A stretch of DNA of 64,000 bases from Ralstonia wenshanensis (GTDB lineage Bacteria; Pseudomonadota; Gammaproteobacteria; Burkholderiales; Burkholderiaceae), in assembly GCF_021173085.1 (NCBI RefSeq), contig NZ_CP076413.1, positions 2,232,001-2,296,000 of the forward strand, in the 5' to 3' direction. Numbering within the stretch: position 1 is the stretch's first letter; each line of letters opens with the position of its first letter. The notes under the pieces are model-generated. The model saw nothing but the letters and a program-made list of their open reading frames with translations. It did no database searches and was not told the origin of the DNA. Below are positions 54,179 to 62,488 of this stretch, piece after piece. The translations under genes and the position numbers were made by a program.

Positions 54179-55933
54179 TCAGTTCTTGTGCAACTTGAAC
54201 ACCCAAACCGAACCGCCCTGCTCCAGGAAGTTCACGCGCTTGGCCACTTCACCGCCCCACAGCGGCACTGCACCACCCCAGCCCGACACCACGGCCACGA
54301 ACTGCTCGCCGTTGTCTTCCCAGGTGACGGGCGGCGCAACGATGCCGCTGCCGGTCTGGAATTCCCACAGCTCCTTGCCGGTCTTGGCATCGGCCGCCTT
54401 CAGATAGCCCTCGGGCGTGCCCCAGAACACCAGTCCGCCGGCAGTCGTCATCACACCACCCCACAGCGGGGCGTTGTTCTTGATCTGCCATTCGATCTTG
54501 CCGGTCTTCGGGTTGATCGCGCGCAGTGCGCCGATGTAGTCCTCATTGAGCGGCTTGATGGTGAAGCCGGCGCCCAGGTAGGCCGCGCCCTTCTTGTAGC
54601 TGACGGGCTCGTTCCAGATCTCCATGCCCCACTCGTTGGCGGGCACGTAAAACAGGCCGGTTTGCGGGCTGTAAGCCATCGGCATCTGGTTCTTTCCGCC
54701 CAGGAAGCCGGGCTCGGCAAACACCGCCTTGCCCTTTTTGTCTTCACCCGTGGCTTGCGCCGGGTCGCCCGGCCGGTGGTCCGGTGCGTAGTTCGGGCGG
54801 CCGGTCTTGAGGTCGATGCTGGTGGCCCAGTTGACCTTCACAAACGGGAACGCGTTGAGCAGCTTGCCACTCTTCGCGTCGTTCACGTAGAAGAAACCAT
54901 TGCGGTCAGCCTTGCCGCCGACGCGCTTGCCGTCCATGTCGAACGTGACGAACTCGTTCACGCCATCGAAATCCCAGCCGTCGTTCGGGGTGTTTTGGTA
55001 ATGCCAGACGATCTTTCCGGTGTCCGGGTTGATGGCCAGCGTCGACGACGAATACAGGTTGTCGCCCTTGCGCAGATGGCTGTTCCACGGGCCCGGGTTG
55101 CCGGTGCCGAAGTAGACCAGGTTGGTCTGCGGGTCATACGTGCCGCCCAGCCACGTCGATGCACCACCGGTCTTCCAAGTCTCGCCGGGCCAGCTCGCGT
55201 TGAGCGTGCCCGTCATGCCGTTCTCGGTCTTGTTGCCGTCCTTGTCGTACTTGTAGCCCATGTGGCCTTCGACCGTCGGACGCGACCAGATCAACTGACC
55301 GGTCTTGGCATCGCGCGCTTCCACGCGGCCGACCACGCCAAACTCGCCACCCGACACGCCCGTCAGCACCATGCCTTTCACGATCAGCGGTGCAGCGGTC
55401 GTGGAGTAGCCCGCAGCGTAGTCCTCGATCTTGTCTTTCCAGACGATCTTGCCGGTGTCCTGATTGAGCGCGATCAGCTGCGCATCCAGCGTGGAGAAGA
55501 TGACCAGGTTGTCGTACAGCGCAGCGCCACGGTTGACGACGTCGCAGCAAGGCATGATGCCCTCCGGCAGACGCTGCTCGTACTTCCACAGCTTCTTGCC
55601 GGTCTTGAGGTCGATCGCATAGATGCGCGAGTACGACGCCGTGACGAACATCTTGCCGTTGTAGATCAGCGGCTGGGCTTCCTGCCCGCGCTGCTTCTCA
55701 CCGCCAAACGAGAACGACCATGCCGGCACGAGCTGGCTGACATTCTTCGTGTTGATCTTGGTGAGCGTGGAGAAGCGCTGCCCTTGCGTACCCATGCCCC
55801 AGGTCAGCACGTCGTTCGCCGATTTCGCGTCGTTCTCGATCATGGCATCGGTAACGGGGGGCGTTGCCGCGTGCACGGCAACACTTGCTGCCGCCATTGC
55901 AGCCGCAAGTGCAATCACTCGTAGTGTCCTCAT
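54179..55933 (-). CDS. PQQ-dependent alcohol dehydrogenase, lanthanide type (PedH/ExaF/XoxF-like)
   Basis: 584 residues, periplasmic, signal cleaved after VHA-A. Eight-bladed propeller with adjacent Cys129-Cys130 (MPCCD), the vicinal disulfide over PQQ. Metal ligands E197 (SGGEFG) and N279 (GTGNPGPWN) and catalytic D321 are in place. D323 follows in W-D-F-D-G: this second Asp is present in lanthanide enzymes (XoxF, PedH) and replaced by Ala/Ser in calcium enzymes (MxaF, PedE). Oxidises ethanol or other primary alcohols to aldehydes, passing electrons to the next-door cytochrome. Sigma54 promoter upstream. Confidence 0.93.
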   Translation of the reverse strand: MRTLRVIALAAAMAAASVAVHAATPPVTDAMIENDAKSANDVLTWGMGTQGQRFSTLTKINTKNVSQLVPAWSFSFGGEKQRGQEAQPLIYNGKMFVTASYSRIYAIDLKTGKKLWKYEQRLPEGIMPCCDVVNRGAALYDNLVIFSTLDAQLIALNQDTGKIVWKDKIEDYAAGYSTTAAPLIVKGMVLTGVSGGEFGVVGRVEARDAKTGQLIWSRPTVEGHMGYKYDKDGNKTENGMTGTLNASWPGETWKTGGASTWLGGTYDPQTNLVYFGTGNPGPWNSHLRKGDNLYSSSTLAINPDTGKIVWHYQNTPNDGWDFDGVNEFVTFDMDGKRVGGKADRNGFFYVNDAKSGKLLNAFPFVKVNWATSIDLKTGRPNYAPDHRPGDPAQATGEDKKGKAVFAEPGFLGGKNQMPMAYSPQTGLFYVPANEWGMEIWNEPVSYKKGAAYLGAGFTIKPLNEDYIGALRAINPKTGKIEWQIKNNAPLWGGVMTTAGGLVFWGTPEGYLKAADAKTGKELWEFQTGSGIVAPPVTWEDNGEQFVAVVSGWGGAVPLWGGEVAKRVNFLEQGGSVWVFKLHKN

Positions 55934-56000
55934 TCTTGTCTCCTCTACCTCTATTTATGGTCCAGGTCCGGCAGTGTGATGTCACACCGGTCGGACTCAG

Positions 56001-56016
56001 GGCAAATCCCGTGCCA
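56001..56016 (-). promoter_or_regulatory. Sigma54 (-24/-12) promoter of the alcohol dehydrogenase
   Basis: Minus strand TGGCACGGGATTTGCC, 15 of 16 consensus positions, exact GG-N10-GC spacing. It is 68 bp before the dehydrogenase ATG, the best match in the window. Confidence 0.82.
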
Positions 56017-56061
56017 TCGAAAAACGCCGTAAAACCGCGGTTTCAGGCAACTTGCAGTGCG

Positions 56062-56085
56062 GTGTTGCGTGCCATACCGCAACAC
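56062..56085. promoter_or_regulatory. GTGTTGCG-N8-CGCAACAC dyad, upstream activator site candidate
   Basis: Perfect 8-bp arms with an 8-base spacer, 46-69 bp upstream of the -24 box of the dehydrogenase promoter: the right place for an enhancer-binding activator. Confidence 0.6.
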
Positions 56086-56096
56086 ATCGTGTGTTC

Positions 56097-56113
56097 TGTT
56101 GCGAAATGGAACA
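56097..56113. promoter_or_regulatory. TGTTGC-GAAAT-GGAACA dyad, upstream activator site candidate
   Basis: Near-perfect 6-5-6 dyad, about 85 bp upstream of the dehydrogenase -24 box. The same form with perfect arms recurs at 62348-62364, next to the aldehyde dehydrogenase promoter. Confidence 0.62.
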
Positions 56114-56147
56114 ACGCCATGCGCGCAGCCCCCGCAAAGCCCGTGGC

Positions 56148-56723
56148 CTACAGCGCGCGCGTGCGCCCGCCCGGCAACATGCGCTGCACGCATCGCTGTG
56201 CATCGAGCCATTGGTGCTTGATCACCCCGGCAACGTGGAGCGCGACCAAGCAGAGAAGCAGATCGGCCGTCGTGCTGTGCACCGTGTAGAACATGTGCTG
56301 CAGTGCGCTGTCGGCCCAACCCCAGCGCGGCAATGGCACACCCCAGAAGCGCGTTCCGTATTGATTGAACGAAGACCCGAGGTAGCCCGACAGCGGCATG
56401 ACGACCATGCACATGTAGAGCAGGCGGTGGGTGATGCGCGCCAGCTCCGTCTCCCAGCAGTGCAGCCCCGGGATCGAAGGTGGCGCAGCACGGCGCAAGC
56501 GCACGGCCACGCGCCACGCAATCACCAGCGCCGCCGTCAGGCCGAGTGATTTATGCAGATTCACCCAGGCGGCCTTTCCGGGCGCGCCCTTGGCCAGACC
56601 CGTCATGTAGTAGCCCAGCGCGAACAGCCCGCATAGGAGCACGGCGCTGACCCAATGCAAAGCGATCGACAGACCCGCATAGGCCGGCGCCGGGGCGGTG
56701 GCGGGTCGATCAGCGGGGCGCAT
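56148..56723 (-). CDS. Cytochrome b561
   Basis: About 191 residues, four membrane helices with conserved His ligands (ALHWVSAVLL, NLHKSLGL, THRLLYMCMV, HSTTADLLLCLVALHVAG). Diheme quinone-linked b-type cytochrome of the prokaryotic b561 family. Its position in the alcohol-oxidation cluster suggests electron passage between periplasmic carriers and ubiquinone. ATG 56723 is preferred over TTG 56726; the start overlaps the propeller gene stop by 14 bp. Confidence 0.85.
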   Translation of the reverse strand: MRPADRPATAPAPAYAGLSIALHWVSAVLLCGLFALGYYMTGLAKGAPGKAAWVNLHKSLGLTAALVIAWRVAVRLRRAAPPSIPGLHCWETELARITHRLLYMCMVVMPLSGYLGSSFNQYGTRFWGVPLPRWGWADSALQHMFYTVHSTTADLLLCLVALHVAGVIKHQWLDAQRCVQRMLPGGRTRAL

Positions 56724-57783
56724 CAAGAGTGCCCACCGAGGTTGGATAAGTCACCACGCCCCAGGGCAGCTTGTAGCCCGGCAGCGCATCGACAACCTCG
56801 CGCTTCTGCGGGTCGATCACCTGCACAGTGTTCGAGCGGCCGCAGGCCAGCAACAGCTTCTGGTCGCCCGGCATGAAGCTGAAGTGCCAGCAACGCTTGC
56901 CCACCGGAATGGCAGCCACCGGCGCAAAGGTGCGGGCATCGAACACCTGCAGTTGATCTGCGCGGCTGGCAGCCACCCAGAGGTATCGGCCCTCGCGGTC
57001 AAACGCGATGCCGTACGGCCCTTGCCCCGTCGGCACAGTCCTTATCGGCTTGAAAGCGGCATCCAGCAGCAACAGGTTGTTCGAATTTTCCAGCGTCACC
57101 ACATAGGTCTTTCCATCCGGCGCGATCTTGATGCCGCGCGGCCGATTGCCGAACGGCGCAACATCCACGCTACGGATCTGCTTGAGCGTGGACAACTCAT
57201 AGACGCCGACCGTGTTGTCACCCTCGTTCGCCACCAGCAGCAACTTGCCCTCTGGTGAAAACTCGATGGCTTCGGTCTCGCGGGCGGCCTTGATGCGGCC
57301 CACCACGGCCCACTGGTTGAGGTCGATGATCGCGACTTCAGCGGGGGCTTCGTCTTTCTCACCTTTCTCTTCCTTCCCAGCCTGCACGTTCTTTCCCGGT
57401 GGCCCGCCTTCCGACGAAGGCTCGTAGGTGACGAACGCTCGGCGGCCGTCGGGCGAGAGGCGCATGAACTCGACATTCCTGCCGACCGCGATGCGTCTGA
57501 TCTCCTTGCGCGTGGCCGTATCGACCACCGACACATCGGCGCTACCCTGATTGGCCGTCAGCAGCCAGCGGCCATCGGGCGTGACCGCGAGGCCGCGTGG
57601 GTCCTTGCCTACGGCAATCTCGTCAACCTGTTTGAGCGTGCGCGCATTCAGCACGGTCACGCCGCCGCCCTGATTCGTGACATAGGCGACGGGGTCGGGC
57701 ACCTCGGCGACCGCCTGAAGCGTGGATACCAGGCCCACGCAAAGCAACGTGGCGATCCGGAAGTAATAGGTCAGTGCGTTCAT
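56710..57783 (-). CDS. PQQ-catabolism-associated YVTN beta-propeller protein
   Basis: 357 residues with a signal peptide (cleaved after AVA) and repeated YVTN-type blades (VAYVTNQGGGVTVLNARTL, GRWLLTANQGSADVSVVDT, LLVANEGDNTVGVYELSTL). A subfamily of these propellers is found with PQQ alcohol dehydrogenases; its role is unproven. An acidic/Lys insert (EEKGEKDEAPAE) at about residue 135 interrupts one blade. Downstream of the TonB receptor by 19 bp, upstream of cytochrome b561 with overlap: one operon. Confidence 0.82.
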   Translation of the reverse strand: MNALTYYFRIATLLCVGLVSTLQAVAEVPDPVAYVTNQGGGVTVLNARTLKQVDEIAVGKDPRGLAVTPDGRWLLTANQGSADVSVVDTATRKEIRRIAVGRNVEFMRLSPDGRRAFVTYEPSSEGGPPGKNVQAGKEEKGEKDEAPAEVAIIDLNQWAVVGRIKAARETEAIEFSPEGKLLLVANEGDNTVGVYELSTLKQIRSVDVAPFGNRPRGIKIAPDGKTYVVTLENSNNLLLLDAAFKPIRTVPTGQGPYGIAFDREGRYLWVAASRADQLQVFDARTFAPVAAIPVGKRCWHFSFMPGDQKLLLACGRSNTVQVIDPQKREVVDALPGYKLPWGVVTYPTSVGTLDAPR

Positions 57784-57802
57784 GATGGTCTCGTCTGCAG
57801 GG

Positions 57803-60424
57803 CTAGTCCTTGTCGGCATCGGAGGCCTTGCCTCCAAACGAATACGTCAGCCCAATCCAGATCGCGCGCGGCGGCGCGGGCGTCATGAACTGTTGCGTCG
57901 CGAGCGTGTAGATGCTCCGCATGCCCGACAGGCCGTACGTGGAATAACGCTTGTTGAACAGGTTGCTGATGTAGGCGGAGATCTCGAGGTGCCTCGTCGG
58001 CTTGTAGTGCAGGTTCAGATTGACGAGACCGTAGCCGGCCACCTCGCCGTTCGGGTCGGCATTGCTTTCGTTGCCGTGCGCGATCTGCTTGCTGACCAGG
58101 ATCACATTCCCGCCCATCGACAGGTTCGGGCTGAACGCGTACGACGCGCCGAGCTTGAGCGTCTTCGCGGGGATGCCGGGGATCTTGTTGCCGCTGACCA
58201 CGTTCTGCCCGCTCGCCGTGGTGAATGCCGACTTGTAGATCGCGTCGACATAACCAAAGTTGGCTGACAACGACCACTTGTCGATCTTCGTGCTGGCACC
58301 CAGTTCAAAGCCGCGCCGCTCCGTCTTGCCGACGTTGGCGAAGTAGCCGTACGTGTTTGACGTGGCGATGAACTGGATGTCATTGCTCAGCCGCGAGTCG
58401 TAGACAGACGCGCTCCAGTAGGTGGACTTGCCCAGCTTTCCGCGGCCGCCGAACTCGATGGTTTTGGCAATCACGGCTTTCAGGTCCGGATCGCCGTTGA
58501 ACCCCGTCGGAAGCGAGCATGGGCTGTTCGGATCTGCGCAGGACAACTCGATCGATGTTGGTGCGCGCATCGATTCGCTGTAGCTGCCGAAGATGCCCTG
58601 CCGCGATCCGAGGTCGTAGTTGAACCCGAGCGCCGGGTTGAACCGGTGATAGTGATGCGAGCCGGCGAGGCTGTTCGTTTCCGGCCCGGCCACCGCCCCT
58701 GCGGGGATACCGTTCGGAGCAGAGGCTGCGCCCGAACCCGAGTTCGAATATCGATAGGCGCTTTCGTAGCCGGGGTTGTAGTACGACACGCCCGAGACTT
58801 CGTCCGTCCAGGAGTAACCGCCGTCTCCGTTCAGGTACTTGTTATTGGCGCCGCCCTGGTTGAGCGTGGTGTAGTTGAAGCTGCCGGATGCCGTCACGCT
58901 CAGCTTTTCCGTCACGCTCAACGTATCGGTGAAGTACGCGCTGAAGTTGTTGACGTTGGACGACAGGCTGACCGCGCCGATGACGTTGCTGCCCGTGAAG
59001 AATGCCGGGTTCGATGCCGACGGAGCCAATCCATTGGCGGTGAATCCGTACGCCTGATTGGGAGTCACCACGGCCTGATAGTTGATCAACCGTGCCAGAT
59101 ACGTGGTCTGGTCATACGTGATGCGCGAATGGTCGAACGCACCACCCAAGGTGAACGTATTGTTGCGTCCCGCCAGCTGGCTGAAGTTCGACCACTGCAG
59201 GGAGGTGCCCAACGTGTCCTCATGCGTGGCGGAATCCACAACGCTCGTGTTGATCGCGTTGGTCCAGCGGCCGTAGCCGAGCGCCAACGCATTCGCACCG
59301 GTCACGGCATTCACCGCCGTACCGTTGGGCGCCTTGTTCGCGCACTTGTATGTGGTGATGCCACCTGCGGTGGTCGTTGCCAGCGATCCGTCGTCGTTGA
59401 AGCAGCCATCGTCGAGCTGCGCGTTGCTGTTGACGTTGTGAAGGTTCGCCTTGCGGTAGTAGACGCTGCCAGCCAGTTGGTTGGTGTCGTTCAACCAATG
59501 GCTGCCCTTCAGGTTCAGCAGCGCCATCCGGTTCGAGATGGTGTCGGGCCACGTATAGGCCGCGCTGCGGTTGGCCATCATGTCCATCGGCAAAGACTGC
59601 GTGCCGCTCAGCGAAGTATCTGCGAGTGCAGCCGACAGCTCCAACTGGGTAGCGCCGTCGTTGCCGTGCCACCGCGCCTTTCCGTACAGCTGCTTGACGT
59701 TGGAACCCGAGTGGTCGCGAAAGCCGTCCTGGCGGTCGATGTTGCCGGCGACGAAGTAATCGGTGCTGTGGGCCTTGTCGACGACCCCAGTCTCGAAGCT
59801 CAGCGCGCGGCGGCCAAACGATCCACCCAGCGCCTCGATCGACGTGCCGGCGTTGTCCTTGCCGTTCTTGGTGTTGACGACCAACGCGCCGCCCAGGGTA
59901 TTGAGGCCGAACATCGGATTGGAGCCCGGCAGAATGTTGACGCTGGACATCGCGTTCATGGGAATGAGGTCCCAGTTGACGATGGAGCCAAAGGGCTCGT
60001 TCATCCGCACGCCATCAAAGTAGACCGACACGCCAATGGGCACACCCAGCAGAGAAGACACCTGAAACCCGCGGTAGTTGATGTCGTTCTGGTACGGATT
60101 GCCCGCCCCATTGCTGATGCTGACCTGACCGAGGTTGTCGTTCAGCAGGTCGGCCAGGTTCGAACTGCGTTGCTCGCGGGCATCGGTTGCGCTGACGCGC
60201 TGGGCATTGGCAGGAAACTGAGACAAGGGCACGCCAATGCTGTCGATCGGGGTCGAGCCGACGACCTGGGCGGTAGGCAACGCCACCGCAATGATCGGGT
60301 CCTCGGCAAACGCCGGCGAGCACAGGCCCGCGGCAGCGAGCGCCGCTACCCCGCCGGCCAGACGCGGCGCGGCGTTGCGCAGACGGCTGGCGTCCTTGCC
60401 CGAACGGCTGGTATTCGAATGCAC
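57803..60424 (-). CDS. TonB-dependent outer-membrane receptor of the PQQ/alcohol cluster
   Basis: 873 residues from a GTG start behind an AGGGAGA site. Signal ending SPAFA, TonB-box-like IIAVALPTAQVV, plug domain (SNLADLLNDNLGQVSISNGA, INYRGFQVSSLLGVPIGVSVYFDGVRMNEPFG split over residues 90-150) and a 22-strand barrel ending IWIGLTYSFG. Ligand unknown; neighbours suggest PQQ, lanthanide chelates or a related cofactor (as PqqU for PQQ in E. coli, LutH for lanthanides in Methylobacterium). First gene of the receptor-propeller-b561 operon. Confidence 0.9.
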   Translation of the reverse strand: MHSNTSRSGKDASRLRNAAPRLAGGVAALAAAGLCSPAFAEDPIIAVALPTAQVVGSTPIDSIGVPLSQFPANAQRVSATDAREQRSSNLADLLNDNLGQVSISNGAGNPYQNDINYRGFQVSSLLGVPIGVSVYFDGVRMNEPFGSIVNWDLIPMNAMSSVNILPGSNPMFGLNTLGGALVVNTKNGKDNAGTSIEALGGSFGRRALSFETGVVDKAHSTDYFVAGNIDRQDGFRDHSGSNVKQLYGKARWHGNDGATQLELSAALADTSLSGTQSLPMDMMANRSAAYTWPDTISNRMALLNLKGSHWLNDTNQLAGSVYYRKANLHNVNSNAQLDDGCFNDDGSLATTTAGGITTYKCANKAPNGTAVNAVTGANALALGYGRWTNAINTSVVDSATHEDTLGTSLQWSNFSQLAGRNNTFTLGGAFDHSRITYDQTTYLARLINYQAVVTPNQAYGFTANGLAPSASNPAFFTGSNVIGAVSLSSNVNNFSAYFTDTLSVTEKLSVTASGSFNYTTLNQGGANNKYLNGDGGYSWTDEVSGVSYYNPGYESAYRYSNSGSGAASAPNGIPAGAVAGPETNSLAGSHHYHRFNPALGFNYDLGSRQGIFGSYSESMRAPTSIELSCADPNSPCSLPTGFNGDPDLKAVIAKTIEFGGRGKLGKSTYWSASVYDSRLSNDIQFIATSNTYGYFANVGKTERRGFELGASTKIDKWSLSANFGYVDAIYKSAFTTASGQNVVSGNKIPGIPAKTLKLGASYAFSPNLSMGGNVILVSKQIAHGNESNADPNGEVAGYGLVNLNLHYKPTRHLEISAYISNLFNKRYSTYGLSGMRSIYTLATQQFMTPAPPRAIWIGLTYSFGGKASDADKD

Positions 60425-60504
60425 GGAGTGTCTCCCTGGTGTTTCACGCTCGCCGGGCCCGAGTGCGTCAATGGCGCATCTTCAGAAACAGACGTGGTGA
60501 TGGC

Positions 60505-60522
60505 GATTCCCCTCAGGGAATC
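60505..60522. promoter_or_regulatory. Perfect GATTCCC-CTCA-GGGAATC dyad upstream of the TonB receptor
   Basis: 7-bp arms, 4-base centre, 81 bp upstream of the receptor start, in the gap after the aldehyde dehydrogenase. Could be an operator for metal- or cofactor-dependent control. No -24/-12 site was found here, so the receptor is probably controlled separately from the sigma54 set. Confidence 0.5.
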
Positions 60523-60602
60523 AGCGGCAATGGGGTAGACACCTGCGCGCGTTGCGCCAGTGCATGTGTGGGCGCATGGCCATGTCTCCTCTTCTTTTTT
60601 CG

Positions 60603-60668
60603 CCTGCGGGGTCTTTGCCTCGCAGGTCAGCGGCTGGCGCACGGGTGTCGATGACCATGCGCCAGCCG
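60603..60668. repeat. Two hairpins after the aldehyde dehydrogenase gene
   Basis: CCTGCG-N12-CGCAGG (60603-60626) and CGGCTGGCGC-N18-GCGCCAGCCG (60631-60668, 10-bp perfect arms). They follow the stop of the aldehyde dehydrogenase; T-runs are lacking on the minus strand, so termination is uncertain. Confidence 0.5.
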
Positions 60669-60681
60669 TCCTGCTACACCA

Positions 60682-62202
60682 TCAGAAGAAGCCGAGCGGC
60701 TTGGTGTCGTAGCTCACCAGCAGGTTCTTGGTCTGCTGATAGTGGTCGAGCATCATCTTGTGGGTCTCGCGGCCCACGCCCGACTTCTTGTAGCCACCAA
60801 ACGCAGCGTGCGCCGGATACAGGTGGTAGCAGTTCGTCCACACGCGCCCCGCCTTGATGGCACGGCCCACGCGGTAGGCGCGGTTGATGTCGCGCGTCCA
60901 CAGACCGGCGCCCAGGCCGAAATCGGTGTCGTTGGCGATCTGCAGGGCCTGCGCTTCGTCCTTGAAGGTCGTCACGGCAATCACCGGGCCGAAGATCTCT
61001 TCCTGGAACACGCGCATGCTGTTGTCGCCCTTGAGCAGCGTCGGCTTGATGTAGTAGCCCTTCGACAGATTGCCGGGCAGCACTTCCACGTCGCCGCCGA
61101 CCAGGCATTCGGCGCCTTCTTCCTGCGCGATCTCCAGGTAGCTACGGATCTTGTAGAACTGCTGCTCCGACGCCTGCGCGCCAACCATCGTGTCGGTGTC
61201 GAGCGGGTCACCGCGCTTGATGGCGGCCACCTTGGTCATCACCGCATCCATGAAGCGGCTGTAGATGGATTCCTGCACCAGCGCGCGCGACGGGCACGTG
61301 CACACCTCGCCCTGGTTGAAGAAGCCCAGCACCAGGCCTTCGGCAGCCTTTTCGATGAAGCTCGGCTCGGCCTGCATGATGTCTTCGAAGTAGATGTTGG
61401 GCGACTTGCCGCCCAACTCCACCGTCGACGGGATGATGTTCTCAGCCGCGCACTTCATGATGTGCGAGCCCACCGGCGTCGAGCCCGTGAAGGCGATTTT
61501 CGCGATGCGCTTGCTGGTAGCCAGGGCCTCGCCGGCTTCCTTGCCGTAGCCATGCACGACGTTGAGCACGCCCGCCGGCAGCAGGTCGCCAATCAGTTCC
61601 ATCAGCACGCAGATGCCCAGCGGCGTCTGCTCGGCCGGCTTGAGCACCACGCAGTTGCCGGCGGCCAGGGCGGGCGCCAACTTCCATGCAGCCATCAGCA
61701 GCGGAAAATTCCACGGGATGATCTGGCCGACCACACCCAGCGGCTCGTGGATGTGATACGCCACGGTGTGCTCGTTGATCTCGGCTGCGGAGCCTTCCTG
61801 CGCGCGGATGCAGCCGGCGAAATAGCGGAAGTGGTCCACGGCCAGCGGGATGTCGGCGTTCAGCGTTTCACGCACGGGCTTGCCGTTGTCCCACGTTTCG
61901 GTCACGGCCAGCAGTTCGAGGTTCTGTTCGATGCGGTCGGCGATCTTCAGCAGGATCAGCGAGCGGTCCTGCACCGAGGTGCGCCCCCAGGCGTCAGCGG
62001 CAGCATGCGCGGCGTCGAGCGCGCGGTCGATGTCTTCAGCGGTCGAGCGCGGGAACTCGCCGATCACCTCGCCCGTCACCGGGGTGGTGTTGGTGAAGTA
62101 CTGGCCCTTGACCGGCGACACGAATTCGCCACCGATGAAGTTGCCATAGCGCGGCTTGAACGAAACGATGGCGCCGGGCGTGCCGGGATGAGCGTAACGC
62201 AT
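60682..62202 (-). CDS. exaC: Acetaldehyde/aldehyde dehydrogenase (AcoD/ExaC type)
   Basis: 506-residue NAD-dependent aldehyde dehydrogenase. Rossmann-fold [20 protein letters not shown], catalytic Glu in VELGGKSPN, catalytic Cys in [15 protein letters not shown] and C-terminal [16 protein letters not shown]. The NQGEVC-T-C pattern is typical of AcoD/AldB/ExaC enzymes, which oxidise acetaldehyde made by the quinoprotein dehydrogenase. A sigma54 promoter lies 67 bp upstream; a perfect activator dyad lies further up. Confidence 0.92.
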   Translation of the reverse strand: MRYAHPGTPGAIVSFKPRYGNFIGGEFVSPVKGQYFTNTTPVTGEVIGEFPRSTAEDIDRALDAAHAAADAWGRTSVQDRSLILLKIADRIEQNLELLAVTETWDNGKPVRETLNADIPLAVDHFRYFAGCIRAQEGSAAEINEHTVAYHIHEPLGVVGQIIPWNFPLLMAAWKLAPALAAGNCVVLKPAEQTPLGICVLMELIGDLLPAGVLNVVHGYGKEAGEALATSKRIAKIAFTGSTPVGSHIMKCAAENIIPSTVELGGKSPNIYFEDIMQAEPSFIEKAAEGLVLGFFNQGEVCTCPSRALVQESIYSRFMDAVMTKVAAIKRGDPLDTDTMVGAQASEQQFYKIRSYLEIAQEEGAECLVGGDVEVLPGNLSKGYYIKPTLLKGDNSMRVFQEEIFGPVIAVTTFKDEAQALQIANDTDFGLGAGLWTRDINRAYRVGRAIKAGRVWTNCYHLYPAHAAFGGYKKSGVGRETHKMMLDHYQQTKNLLVSYDTKPLGFF

Positions 62203-62268
62203 GGGTTGTCTCCTGATGTTTGAGTGATGACCGCAGCGTCGTTGTCTGCGCTGTGTCCGCTCGTCATC

Positions 62269-62284
62269 TGCAAAACCCGGGCCA
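62269..62284 (-). promoter_or_regulatory. Sigma54 (-24/-12) promoter of the aldehyde dehydrogenase
   Basis: Minus strand TGGCCCGGGTTTTGCA: one mismatch to consensus, exact spacing. Confidence 0.78.
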
Positions 62285-62347
62285 TCCCCTGCGGTGGATG
62301 CTGCATCCACGCCCAATCGCCCGTTCACGCCGATCGGCTCGCCTGAC

Positions 62348-62364
62348 TGTTCCAGAATGGAACA
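62348..62364. promoter_or_regulatory. Perfect TGTTCCA-GAA-TGGAACA dyad, activator site candidate
   Basis: 17-bp perfect dyad, 64 bp upstream of the aldehyde dehydrogenase -24 box and about 73 bp upstream of the -24 of the divergent SoxYZ-like gene. A TGTTGC half-site follows at 62370. Shares the TGTTSC-N5-GGAACA form with the dehydrogenase upstream site. Confidence 0.68.
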
Positions 62365-62436
62365 ACGGGTGTTGCAAAGCTCAACGCCCCATCACCTGAA
62401 CAGCCGCGGGACGCGCATGCGGACCCACGGCGGGCA

Positions 62437-62452
62437 TGGCATGACTTTCGCA
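62437..62452 (+). promoter_or_regulatory. Possible sigma54 promoter of the SoxYZ-like gene
   Basis: TGGCATGACTTTCGCA: 14 of 16, GG-N10-GC intact. 36 bp before the SoxYZ-like ATG. Confidence 0.55.
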
Positions 62453-62488
62453 ACACGGGCCGTTCATCTGAACCTTGCAAGGCACACG

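Noticed and set aside
54188-55924. 578-codon plus-strand open frame opposite the alcohol dehydrogenase
   Set aside because: Antisense shadow of a gene with recognised motifs and a promoter.
60742-62223. 493-codon plus-strand open frame opposite the aldehyde dehydrogenase
   Set aside because: Antisense shadow with no recognisable fold.
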